A DNA stretch of 64,000 bases from an uncultured Eubacteriales bacterium (GTDB lineage Bacteria > Bacillota > Clostridia > Peptostreptococcales > Anaerovoracaceae). The notes under the pieces are model-generated. The model had not been told where the DNA came from. It saw only the letters and a program-made list of their open reading frames with translations, and searched no databases. The stretch is taken from NCBI GenBank assembly GCA_900315485.1, contig OMZI01000005.1, positions 98,837-162,836 on the forward strand. Reading direction: 5' to 3'. Made by a program: the position numbers and the translations under genes. Positions 56,495 to 64,000 of this stretch are shown piece by piece (the first letter of the stretch is position 1; each line of letters opens with the position of its first letter).

Positions 56495-58596
56495 CAGTTA
56501 CCCTCTTTCTTTTTGTTATCTCTTGCACTGTATACGAAATCACTACGATCAAGGCCATATCTATCAACCAGTGCGCGTATAATACACATAATAGTTGCCG
56601 CAGAGAACCCTGAACTTTCATAGATTTCGGAATCAGCCACCTTCAAATTGCTGCCCCATGTCAGCTTGTAGTCATACGAAAACATCACTACACTGGACCA
56701 TTCAAGAATATTCTCGTTACTTCTTGCCATGCTCTCTATCAGGCTAGGATCAAGCTCATAAAGCTTGTCTATGAAGATCCTGAGCATCTCTGCGAAGTTT
56801 GATGCCTTGATGCGTTCTCCCATAAATACGAAGTAGTTTGGTGCTTTATAAGTCGCATCCTCAGGATTTTCGCAGGTGTACTCTTTATATCTAGGATCAG
56901 CGAATGATACTACTTTCTCAGGCTTATCATATCTGAACATGTCAAGAATCATCTTTGACAGTCTTTCTGCTCTTGCCTCGATCGTATCCTTGTTCCATGC
57001 TGTAAGACCTTTGACGTCTTTGTTCAGGATCACTACTTTAGTTCCCTTTTCATCAAGCATGTCAAGTTTCTGAAGGAACGGTCTGTCGCCCAGTTCACTG
57101 TTATGCCCGGTAAGAGTAAGGTTGCCCAGTGTATGCAGATATGTGTTTCTTACATTTTCATAGTCGGTCCCGAGCATATTCTGCCAGTTTGTAGACAGAT
57201 TCTTATTCTGAGGCATAATGTGCTCGATAGTCAGATTATCTGTAAGTATTTGTTCCTTACTCTGATTTTCTATAGATGTGAGCAGGAATCTGCAAAGAGC
57301 ATATTTGTGATAAAGGTCGTTCTTCTTCAGTGCTTCAAGGAATGTTAGATCTCGAGGCATCTCATCTCTGGAAGTCAACTGGGTCAGGAATGAAACTATC
57401 GAATCATAGTAATGTTCCTTGTTCTCCGGTACATTGAATACTCTTGTATAGAGTGTCTTGTACAGTCCTCTTAATGAGTTCGAAGCGATTTCACACATGG
57501 TGCGGCGTACACTATATGAAACAAGAAGTCTTAAGGTCTTAACAAGCTCCTTCTCGCTTATGACCTCATTCAGGAAATCATCAAATACTCTATAAAGGAA
57601 CAGGAATGCGGTTGTCTGATTCAGTGCCTGCAAGTTTCCGAGAAGGCTGTTGACCTCATCGCTGTATTTGCTGCTTCCATGCATAAATGAATGATACAGT
57701 TCTGCATAATGCAGAAGCTCCTGCAGCATGGTTTCGTTATCGTATCCGCCGTCTTCATAGAGTCCCTTGAACTGGTCGTAGGCGTATTTCTCCTTCGCAA
57801 ACTCATCGAGTTTCAGATTCAGATACGAGTAGAAGAATTCGTTTCGATAGTCTTTCTTGACAAGCTGCTCGATCTTGATCCAGTATTCTTCGAACAGTCT
57901 GTCCTGATCGACGTCAGTCATGAGAACGAAGTTCCGGATCTTGTCTGCAAGGCTGAGAGGAACACCTGTGGAATTGATTCTCTCAAATATTTCCTGAGCA
58001 TTATCATCGGGACCGAGCTGAATTCTTGCGCAAGTAAGTCTGCCGATACCATTGAAAATATCCTTTATCCTGAGATCAGGGTCCTTCTCCATCGCTCTTT
58101 TTATGAGAGTGCAGAATAGCTCGTAGTTGTGCCAGATTCCGGATGATCTGTCAACCTCATCGAATTTATTGTCCATGATGAGCATAAGCTGCCTGTTATC
58201 TGACTTGACAGGCTTAAGTTTGAGCTTAGTTGCTTCTGTAACATCGAAGGAGTCGTATTTGTCCTTATTGATAATAGTGTCTAGGATGGCTTCCTTATCG
58301 TATTTCTTATCTGCAAGATCAAGGAGCGCCTTCAGGAGCAGATAAATGGTCGTAAGTCTCTGCTGTCCGTCAATGATTACATATGACTGGATATTAAGAC
58401 CGTTGTTCAATGGTGCGAAGACAACAGATCCACAGAAGTGCTGCTTATCCCTTTTGTAAGCATTGACGATATCCTCAAACAGTTTCTTGCAGTCGTCCTC
58501 TGACCACTCATAGTTACGCTGATATACAGGGATAGCGTACTGCCTCTTATTAGGTTCGATGAAGTCGTTAATTATTCTTCCAGGAGCAATATCCAT
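56494..58596 (-). CDS. DUF262 and DUF1524 (GmrSD-like) protein inside the type I operon
   Basis: 700 aa. The DUF262 part has [20 protein letters not shown] and [20 protein letters not shown] (ParB-like NTPase/DGQQR). The C-terminal DUF1524 HNH has [10 protein letters not shown] and [18 protein letters not shown] (about 455-500). Proteins of this layout include GmrSD-type restriction of modified DNA and BrxU; here it overlaps hsdS and hsdR by 1 bp, so the operon could attack both unmodified and modified invaders. Confidence 0.9.
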   Translation of the reverse strand: MDIAPGRIINDFIEPNKRQYAIPVYQRNYEWSEDDCKKLFEDIVNAYKRDKQHFCGSVVFAPLNNGLNIQSYVIIDGQQRLTTIYLLLKALLDLADKKYDKEAILDTIINKDKYDSFDVTEATKLKLKPVKSDNRQLMLIMDNKFDEVDRSSGIWHNYELFCTLIKRAMEKDPDLRIKDIFNGIGRLTCARIQLGPDDNAQEIFERINSTGVPLSLADKIRNFVLMTDVDQDRLFEEYWIKIEQLVKKDYRNEFFYSYLNLKLDEFAKEKYAYDQFKGLYEDGGYDNETMLQELLHYAELYHSFMHGSSKYSDEVNSLLGNLQALNQTTAFLFLYRVFDDFLNEVISEKELVKTLRLLVSYSVRRTMCEIASNSLRGLYKTLYTRVFNVPENKEHYYDSIVSFLTQLTSRDEMPRDLTFLEALKKNDLYHKYALCRFLLTSIENQSKEQILTDNLTIEHIMPQNKNLSTNWQNMLGTDYENVRNTYLHTLGNLTLTGHNSELGDRPFLQKLDMLDEKGTKVVILNKDVKGLTAWNKDTIEARAERLSKMILDMFRYDKPEKVVSFADPRYKEYTCENPEDATYKAPNYFVFMGERIKASNFAEMLRIFIDKLYELDPSLIESMARSNENILEWSSVVMFSYDYKLTWGSNLKVADSEIYESSGFSAATIMCIIRALVDRYGLDRSDFVYSARDNKKKEGN

Positions 58597-59861
58597 TAAT
58601 TCGGTACCTCCTTCTTGCCTGTAAGATATTCGTATATGAGGGATTTTTTATATGACTCGAGTTCAGCAATAAGCTGCTCTTTCTTTTCTATGACCCTATC
58701 AATTTCAGAGCACTTATCATCCAAATAGCGAGATATTTCTGTTTGTTCCTCTTTATTCGGTATAAGCACAGGCATACTCTTAAGTAGCGGTTGCCCTAAA
58801 CTTGCCCGAGTCACGATATTCATTTGTTTTGCAAGGAAAATTCTATGGTGACTGCTTCGGAAATAATACTTTGAATATCCAATATCCAAAGTATTATTTA
58901 TTGGCCGTAGTCTAATCAGAAATCCGGCAAACGTCGCATGAGGTATGGTTTCCTCACAAACACTAGAAAAACCTACTTCCTCTATAGTTTCAGATGTTCG
59001 TGTAAAGAAAATATCGCCTTTTTTGACTGAATACAGTGCTTGCTCTGCCTCACTCGACTGAATCAAACCACTTAATGCTTTCGGCAATGCAATATTTTTA
59101 TAGACATCTCCATAACTTACAAAAGGAAAACCCTCTCCGAAATATTCCCCACCTTTACTAATTCCATTCTGCAATACTCCTATATGGCGCAATTTACAAA
59201 CGTTCCATGATTCGGGAATATCACCTATCCACTCAATCCCGCTATCCTTCATCTCACGATTCGGGCGGATTCCTTTTGTAACCGCCTGAGTTATAACAGA
59301 CTGCTTGAGTTTCTTGTATTCTTCGATGGATGCGCGGGTCTTTTCAATAACTGCATCTATACTGGAGCATTCTGTATTAAGGAACGATACGATGCGGGCC
59401 TGCTCTTTCTCAGATGGCCAAGCGATAACAAGTTTGTTCCATAGCGATGCGGACCAAGTAGCAAGACTCACTGAATCAACAACAACTGAAGAAATACTCT
59501 GCTGTAAGCTATAACGCACAAACGCTCTGTTAATACTTGGTTTTATACATGCTCGAATAATATGGTCAGTATAACAAGCTGACTTCGAAGGTAGATATAC
59601 ATATGGTGTTCCGTTTCTTGACAAGAGCAAATCATTTTCGTTTGTATATTTCCAGTCAGGAAAGTCTTTATACTTCGTTCTTATTGGTTCAATACCGGCA
59701 GTGTAAAAAACAATATCGCTCTCATCGGAGGACCACAGTTCTTTGTCTATCCCCTCACCAGTATTCATTCCATTGTGTAAATACTTAAATCGGATTGTTC
59801 CCCAGTCATTTGGTATTTGTCCGATCCAGTCGACTCCACTCTTTTTCATTTCCCTCGCCAT
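58596..59861 (-). CDS. hsdS: Type I specificity subunit S
   Basis: 421 aa with two target-recognition repeats, each starting with a KxSGxxWIGxIPxxW motif (SGVDWIGQIPNDW near residue 8 and SGIEWIGDIPESW near 205), and two coiled spacers (SIDAVIEKTRASIEEYKKLK; EIDRVIEKKEQLIAELESYK). It sets the DNA site of the complex. The middle portion is AT-rich compared with neighbours, as expected for exchanged recognition domains. Confidence 0.93.
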   Translation of the reverse strand: MAREMKKSGVDWIGQIPNDWGTIRFKYLHNGMNTGEGIDKELWSSDESDIVFYTAGIEPIRTKYKDFPDWKYTNENDLLLSRNGTPYVYLPSKSACYTDHIIRACIKPSINRAFVRYSLQQSISSVVVDSVSLATWSASLWNKLVIAWPSEKEQARIVSFLNTECSSIDAVIEKTRASIEEYKKLKQSVITQAVTKGIRPNREMKDSGIEWIGDIPESWNVCKLRHIGVLQNGISKGGEYFGEGFPFVSYGDVYKNIALPKALSGLIQSSEAEQALYSVKKGDIFFTRTSETIEEVGFSSVCEETIPHATFAGFLIRLRPINNTLDIGYSKYYFRSSHHRIFLAKQMNIVTRASLGQPLLKSMPVLIPNKEEQTEISRYLDDKCSEIDRVIEKKEQLIAELESYKKSLIYEYLTGKKEVPN

Positions 59862-59863
59862 TC

Positions 59864-61621
59864 TTACGCCTCCTTATGGAACAGAGACTGCAGGCTTTCA
59901 GAGATTTCTGACTCAAGGTCTGTAATTCTATCCATAATATCCTCTACCGCTTCAGGGGCCTGGTACTCGTAGAAAAATCTCGTCATTGGGATTTCATAGC
60001 CGACCTTTGTTTTTGCCTTATCTACCCATGCATCTTGTGCATATGGAAGGACTTCTCTTTTGAAATACTCGTCTATGTCTTCCTTCAGCGGCACATTTTC
60101 GGTATCTCTGAGACTTGAATCAGCGACTGGCTTACCTTTCTTAAGGACAATGACGCCATTTTCATCTCGCTGCGGTCTCTCTACAACGATTTTTCTGTAA
60201 CCAAAGTCTTCGCCATCGAAGATCTTGCTTTCGCAGTAAATTCCATCTTTATCACCATAGATCTTTCCATCCTGGAATTCGCCTACGGCTGTTACGATCA
60301 GATTCCTGCAATAATCAGTGATGTCGTTGCGTTTGTTTCCGATTGATTTGCGTCTCGGTTCACAGCAATGGGATGCATCAATAAGCTGAACCTTACCGGC
60401 TTTATATTCAGGTTTCGCCTTATCAATGACCCACACATACGTACTGATACCTGTATTCATAAAAGCATCTGTGCTGAGCTGAATGATGCAATCAAGATAG
60501 TCGTTCTCTATAAGGAACTGCCTGATGTTAGACGGCCCGCTTCCGGCATCTCCGGAAAATAGAGGCGAACCATTCTGGATTATAGCCATCCTGCCGTCAT
60601 CGGTAAGCTTGTTAACACCATTGAGTACGAAAAGCTGTTGCCCGTCTGATATCTTAGGCAGCCCCGGAGCAAATCTTCCCTTCTCTCCAAGCTTGTGCTC
60701 CGCTTCTACAGCCTTTTGTTCACGCTTCCAGTCAATGCCGAATGGAGGATTACTTATGATGTACTGGAAGTGGAATCCCTTAAATTTATCATCGGATAAG
60801 GTATCTCCGAATCTCATGTTCTCAGGATCCCCGCCACGTATCAGAGTATCTGCTTTCGCAATAGCGTATGTAGACGGATTTATCTCCTGCCCGAAGGTTG
60901 TTACTACAGCATCCTTGTTAAGGGCCAGAATTCGCTCTGTCATGCACGAAAGCATCTGAGAGGTACCCATTGTCATATCATAGACTGTAACGTTCTCCTC
61001 ACCAATATCCTTGTCTACAAGCAGCACATCTGTCATGAGGTATATTATGTCTCTGCTTGTGAAATGCGCTCCGGCCTGCTCATCGTAGCTTTCAGAGAAT
61101 CTTCTGACCAGCTCCTCAAATATGTATCCGCAGTCAACAGCACTGACCTTGTCTGGTCCGAGATAGCCCTTAGCTGAATTGAATTCCTGTATTACAAGGT
61201 ACAGAGTGTTGCTTTCCACCATCCTCTTGATGATATTGTCGAACTCAAACTTGGACAGGATGTCCTGCACGTTCGGTGAAAATCCTGCAACATAATCTCT
61301 GAAGTTCATCTCGATATTCTCAGGATCAGCAAGCAAAGAATCAAATGTATACTTGCTTGTATTATAAAAGCTGTAGCCGGATGCTCTTGTGAGAAATCCG
61401 TCTATTACAGCCAGCTTCTGGACTTTCTTATACTGTTCCTGCACTTTTTCATGTGTCGGCAGCAAACAATCATGGAATCTCTTGATCACCGTCATCGGAA
61501 GAATAACCAGGCCGTACTCGTGAGGTTTGAACGGACCTGCAAGATGAGTGGCAACATTCCATATGACAGCTGCTTTTTCAGATATGTTTACTCCTACATT
61601 GGATACTTTATTCTCGCTCAT
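59864..61621 (-). CDS. hsdM: Type I methyltransferase subunit M
   Basis: 585 aa. N-terminal HsdM_N helices, then the N6-adenine methyltransferase domain: SAM motif I YDMTMGTSQML (about 215-230) and catalytic NPPFG (about 293), with FTSRDIIYLM before them. C-terminal helices interact with HsdS. AAAAGGAGCACTTAT precedes the ATG. First gene of the operon. Confidence 0.94.
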   Translation of the reverse strand: MSENKVSNVGVNISEKAAVIWNVATHLAGPFKPHEYGLVILPMTVIKRFHDCLLPTHEKVQEQYKKVQKLAVIDGFLTRASGYSFYNTSKYTFDSLLADPENIEMNFRDYVAGFSPNVQDILSKFEFDNIIKRMVESNTLYLVIQEFNSAKGYLGPDKVSAVDCGYIFEELVRRFSESYDEQAGAHFTSRDIIYLMTDVLLVDKDIGEENVTVYDMTMGTSQMLSCMTERILALNKDAVVTTFGQEINPSTYAIAKADTLIRGGDPENMRFGDTLSDDKFKGFHFQYIISNPPFGIDWKREQKAVEAEHKLGEKGRFAPGLPKISDGQQLFVLNGVNKLTDDGRMAIIQNGSPLFSGDAGSGPSNIRQFLIENDYLDCIIQLSTDAFMNTGISTYVWVIDKAKPEYKAGKVQLIDASHCCEPRRKSIGNKRNDITDYCRNLIVTAVGEFQDGKIYGDKDGIYCESKIFDGEDFGYRKIVVERPQRDENGVIVLKKGKPVADSSLRDTENVPLKEDIDEYFKREVLPYAQDAWVDKAKTKVGYEIPMTRFFYEYQAPEAVEDIMDRITDLESEISESLQSLFHKEA

Positions 61622-61650
61622 ATAAGTGCTCCTTTTACATTGATACGGTA

Positions 61651-61675
61651 ATTATACCACACTTTGCCGTTTTAC
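61651..61675 (-). promoter_or_regulatory. Promoter of the type I R-M operon
   Basis: Leftward GTGTGGTATAAT is an extended -10 (TGN-TATAAT at 61651-61656); the -35 region is weak (near TTTAAT). A TATAAT about 30 nt from the hsdM start fits. The rest of the gap to 61940 holds a palindromic AT-rich patch and no gene. Confidence 0.6.
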
Positions 61676-61940
61676 GCATTAAAATGCAATACAAATATTG
61701 CATGCGCATACATGATATTATCCTACAGATTTAACACTATCATTGTCTTATGACTCGCGATAAAAAAGTACAACGCAGTACATCGCGATTTCCGACATTT
61801 TTTGCATGAGATCCGACAAAAGAAACACGTTCGCCTAAAGGCGCCAGATAGTGCTTCTTGACGTTGGAATTTCAACGGTTTAGAGTGATCATACCGGCCG
61901 GGTAAATGTAAAACACACTTGACATAGAAAGGAGCCAGCA

Positions 61941-62282
61941 ATGGTAATGACAAGAATCAATGACAAGTATGATCTGTCGGCCTGCCAGGAAGAACCGGAT
62001 GTGCTTGTGTTCGAACTGACACGTGCTATCCGCATGATATCTCAGGACCTGGATCAGACTTATCCCGGCGATGCGAAGATCGTGATCTACAACGCCATAT
62101 CTGACATGTACGACGCTCTCGGCAAGCAGTTCGAGAACCCTATGCAGGGCAAGTTCGACCAGTACCTCCAGTACTCACAGGAACGCATCAGCGACCGAGG
62201 CTGCTACGGGATCATATTCCCTGATGAGGAAGGAGGAAGCGGATGTCCGGATACAAATACAGACCCGAATTCGAGATCATAG
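61941..62282 (+). CDS. Hypothetical protein (113 aa)
   Basis: Starts MVMTRINDKYDLSACQEEPD behind AGAAAGGAGCCAGCA; helical, acidic. First of three co-directional genes; overlaps the first PC4-like gene by 40 bp. No family. Confidence 0.6.
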   Translation: MVMTRINDKYDLSACQEEPDVLVFELTRAIRMISQDLDQTYPGDAKIVIYNAISDMYDALGKQFENPMQGKFDQYLQYSQERISDRGCYGIIFPDEEGGSGCPDTNTDPNSRS

Positions 62283-62479
62283 AATCTCTTGGGGTATTGG
62301 ACATCAGAAAAAATGGCTGGAGAACAGAAGTAAATCTCATATCCTGGGACAAAGGCCCTCCTGTCATCGACATCCGTGACTGGCTTTTCGATCACAGCAG
62401 GAAGTCTAAGGGTGTCAACTTCACTGAAGCGCAGGCTGCTGCGTTAGCCGTGATCCTCAGCAGGAAATACAGCTCTTAG
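62243..62479 (+). CDS. PC4/YdbC-like ssDNA-binding protein, divergent copy
   Basis: The YdbC/PC4 pattern is present: EFEIIESLGVLDIRKNGWRT, NLISWDKGPPVIDIRDWLFD, then GVNFTEAQAA. GGAGGAAGCGG precedes the ATG. PC4-fold proteins bind single-stranded DNA as dimers. 78 aa with a longer N-terminus. Confidence 0.8.
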   Translation: MSGYKYRPEFEIIESLGVLDIRKNGWRTEVNLISWDKGPPVIDIRDWLFDHSRKSKGVNFTEAQAAALAVILSRKYSS

Positions 62480-62505
62480 CTTAGAGCCATGAATGGAGAA
62501 ACGAT

Positions 62506-62727
62506 ATGGCAGACAATATCTCTTTTGAAATAAAGAAGCATCTTGGGACCATATACACCAGCAGAAACGGCTGGCGAAAAGAGGTCAACATAGTCGCCTG
62601 GAACGGGAGCAAAGGAAAGATAGATATACGGACATGGTCACCGGATCATGAGCACATGACAAAGGGCGTGACCCTTACAGAGAAAGAAGCAGCTAAGGTA
62701 GCAGAGATACTGAGCTCAGTGCTCTGA
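62506..62727 (+). CDS. PC4/YdbC-like ssDNA-binding protein, second copy
   Basis: SFEIKKHLGTIYTSRNGWRK, VNIVAWNGSKGKIDIRTWSP and GVTLTEKEAAKVAEIL match the canonical YdbC form (73 aa). It follows the first copy by 26 bp. Tandem paralogs suggest a heterodimer or separate roles. Confidence 0.85.
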   Translation: MADNISFEIKKHLGTIYTSRNGWRKEVNIVAWNGSKGKIDIRTWSPDHEHMTKGVTLTEKEAAKVAEILSSVL

Positions 62728-62740
62728 GCCGGGCATCAAA

Positions 62741-62784
62741 AAAACAGCAGGGCGGACGATATGTCTTCCCTGCTGCTGTTTTCC
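62741..62784 (+). terminator. Intrinsic terminator after the PC4 genes
   Basis: AAAACAGCAGGG...CCCTGCTGCTGTTTTC, an 11-bp stem. Confidence 0.8.
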
Positions 62785-62836
62785 TGCACAAGATCTGAAC
62801 CCCGATAACATCGTGTCAGACTTTTCATAGATGACG

Positions 62837-62942
62837 AATCTACATTTTTCATATCTAGTAGAGATTTTGTTTCAGCGTTTCAGCAAGATTCTCAATGTCG
62901 GTAGCCGGGGATCATTTTATCTACGCTGTAGTAGAGATTATC
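62837..62942 (-). CRISPR. Second set of Cas12a-repeat-like units (two)
   Basis: On the minus strand AATCTCTACTACAGCGTAGAT (unit at 62919-62939, loop 6 nt) is very close to the Cas12a direct repeat. A second unit AATCTCTACT...ATGTAGATT (62837-62866, loop 14 nt) matches unit 3 of the cas12a-side array. Period 73 nt. A guide of about 26 nt could follow each on the minus strand. No cas gene lies beside it; the trans-acting effector would be the cas12a 12 kb away. Confidence 0.55.
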
Positions 62943-63031
62943 GTAGCGCACCACACTTCCATACTTGTCATTATCTTAGCATGAGATAACCACATTGACA
63001 AACACTGCACCGCTACCTTCGTCAGCCCCTA

Positions 63032-63115
63032 TTTTGTACCAATTTAAACGTATCTCCGTTTTGTACCAAAATTGATTGAAGCAGCATCTTTCTTATGGTA
63101 GAATTTTTGTACCAA
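63032..63115 (+). promoter_or_regulatory. Recombinase promoter with three TTTTGTACCAA sites
   Basis: TTTTGTACCAA occurs at 63032-63042, 63059-63069 and 63105-63115, all in the same direction. A TTGAAG-17 bp-TAGAAT promoter lies between sites two and three. These could be res-like binding sites of the adjacent serine recombinase or operators of its promoter. Confidence 0.6.
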
Positions 63116-63156
63116 TTATGACGGTCACTTGATTTGATATTGAGAAGAGGTAAATA

Positions 63157-63840
63157 ATGGCAAAAAGGATATATGGCTATTGCAGAATCAGTACGCCAAA
63201 GCAATCTATAGACAGACAGATTCGAAATATACTCAAGGATTACCCTGATGCGATCATCTATCAGGAGGAATTCACCGGAACCAAACTTGACAGGCCTAAA
63301 TGGAACGCCCTGATGAGACAGATTCGACCTAATGACACTATAGTGTTCGATTCTGTATCGAGAATGTCCAGGGATTCAGAAGAAGGGTTTAAGGTCTACG
63401 AGAAGCTGTTTTCTGATGGGGTAAATCTAGTGTACCTTAAGGAGCCACATATAAACACAGAAACATACAGAAAGGCTCTTGAGACGGGAGTGCCCCTTAC
63501 AGGCACTGATGTGGACTATATACTTGAAGGTGTGAACAAGTATCTCATGTGTCTCGCTAAAGAGCAGATAAAGATAGCTTTCAATCAGTCAGAGAAGGAA
63601 GTCACGGATCTTCGCCAGAGAACCCGTGAAGGCATAGAGACCGCCCGCAGAAACGGAAAGCAAATCGGTGCGGTCAAAGGCCGGAAGTTAACGACTAAGA
63701 AGTCTGTAGTGGCAAAAGAGATAATAAAGACCCACTGCAAGTCCTTCGGTGGCACCCTTTCTGACGCTGAGACAATGAAGCTTGCTGGGGTGACGAGGAA
63801 CACTTACTACAAGTACAAGCGGGAACTGATGGGGAAGTAG
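63157..63840 (+). CDS. Small serine recombinase (resolvase/invertase family)
   Basis: 227 aa. Catalytic domain: IYGYCRISTPKQSIDRQIRN with R10 and nucleophile S12, FTGTKLDRPKWNALM, and VFDSVSRMSRDSEEGF. Long E-helix, then a C-terminal HTH (LSDAETMKLAGVTRNTYYKY). Acts at repeated sites to resolve or invert DNA. AGAAGAGGTAAATA precedes the ATG. Intact. Confidence 0.93.
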   Translation: MAKRIYGYCRISTPKQSIDRQIRNILKDYPDAIIYQEEFTGTKLDRPKWNALMRQIRPNDTIVFDSVSRMSRDSEEGFKVYEKLFSDGVNLVYLKEPHINTETYRKALETGVPLTGTDVDYILEGVNKYLMCLAKEQIKIAFNQSEKEVTDLRQRTREGIETARRNGKQIGAVKGRKLTTKKSVVAKEIIKTHCKSFGGTLSDAETMKLAGVTRNTYYKYKRELMGK

Positions 63841-63907
63841 GTGCTTTTGCTGTCAAATAGATACCCGTACTCAATGTTTGAATAGTATGTCGTATTCCCA
63901 GGCACGA

Positions 63908-63958
63908 AAACCTGCTAACAAAATTCAAGTACTAAATTGAATTTGCTAGCAGGTTTAT
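63908..63958 (+). terminator. Intrinsic terminator after the recombinase
   Basis: AAACCTGCTAACAAAATTCAA / TTGAATTTGCTAGCAGGTTT, a long near-perfect stem. Confidence 0.8.
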
Positions 63959-64000
63959 CTATTGCAGTTAGTGCACTACAAAAAGGCTGGTCGCTTTGCC

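Noticed and set aside
62911-62940. Simple transcription terminator instead of a guide repeat
   Set aside because: No U-run follows on the strand in question, and the hairpin is only 5-6 bp with the exact Cas12a handle sequence.

Overview
The window looks like the accessory region of a mobile genetic element (a large plasmid, an integrative element or a prophage-like plasmid) from an anaerobic Clostridia or Lachnospiraceae-type host. I infer this from five things: a Cas12a that keeps LbCas12a numbering at most functional residues; Gram-positive-type Shine-Dalgarno sites and sigma-70/A promoters; recognisable plasmid/phage families (PcfJ-like, DUF4314, DUF3846, Api92/YubB-like, treble-clef zinc-ribbon repeats); two recombinases; and dozens of small orphan genes. 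No ribosomal or core-metabolic genes are present. Nearly everything between 6.1 and 61.6 kb is on the minus strand.

Layout. 0-6.1 kb (plus): a very large ATPase, cut by the window edge, and a partner gene. 6.1-10.8 kb: a tyrosine recombinase, a nucleotidyltransferase, a DUF3846 protein, and an IscB transposon with its omega-RNA. 10.8-23 kb: small orphan genes, an IS30-like DNA-binding remnant, an AAA+ ATPase, XRE regulators with palindromic operators, an orphan omega-RNA end, and a structured-RNA/tRNA-like patch at 12.4-12.8 kb. 23-42 kb: an array of orphan genes, many preceded by the same initiation cassette (AGGAG..ACAACA..ATG) and many separated by intrinsic terminators. Three copies of a promoter-terminator-hairpin module lie among them. 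42-46 kb: tiny genes plus a cluster of tRNA-like sequences driven by a consensus promoter, with a second copy of the structured RNA. 46-51.4 kb: a membrane-anchored DNA-entry-type nuclease, a short run of Cas12a-repeat-like hairpins, and cas12a. 51.4-53.5 kb: small phage-like regulators. 53.5-61.6 kb: a type I restriction-modification operon with an embedded GmrSD-like DUF262/DUF1524 gene. 61.9-64 kb (plus): an orphan gene, two PC4/YdbC paralogs, a second pair of Cas12a-repeat-like hairpins, and a serine recombinase with three repeated sites upstream.

The most striking observation is the Cas12a. It is 1217 aa and aligns with LbCas12a closely enough that residue numbers coincide through RuvC-II. 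It keeps the crRNA-processing residues (H759, K768, K785), the RuvC-II Glu (E925), the Nuc Arg and the RuvC-III Asp. The RuvC-I catalytic Asp, D832, is Ser (codon AGC). No cas1, cas2 or cas4 is visible. The guide loci are two short sets of divergent repeats that share only the stem halves AATCTCTACT and GTAGAT, with loops from 6 to about 36 nt. Together these suggest a naturally nuclease-dead, guide-processing Cas12a used as a DNA-binding regulator or for element-element competition. This is inference from sequence only.

The element therefore carries two RNA-guided systems (IscB and Cas12a), a type I R-M plus type IV-like defence operon, a possible ATPase defence pair, a GNAT/antitoxin-like pair, and several repeated structured RNAs of unknown role.
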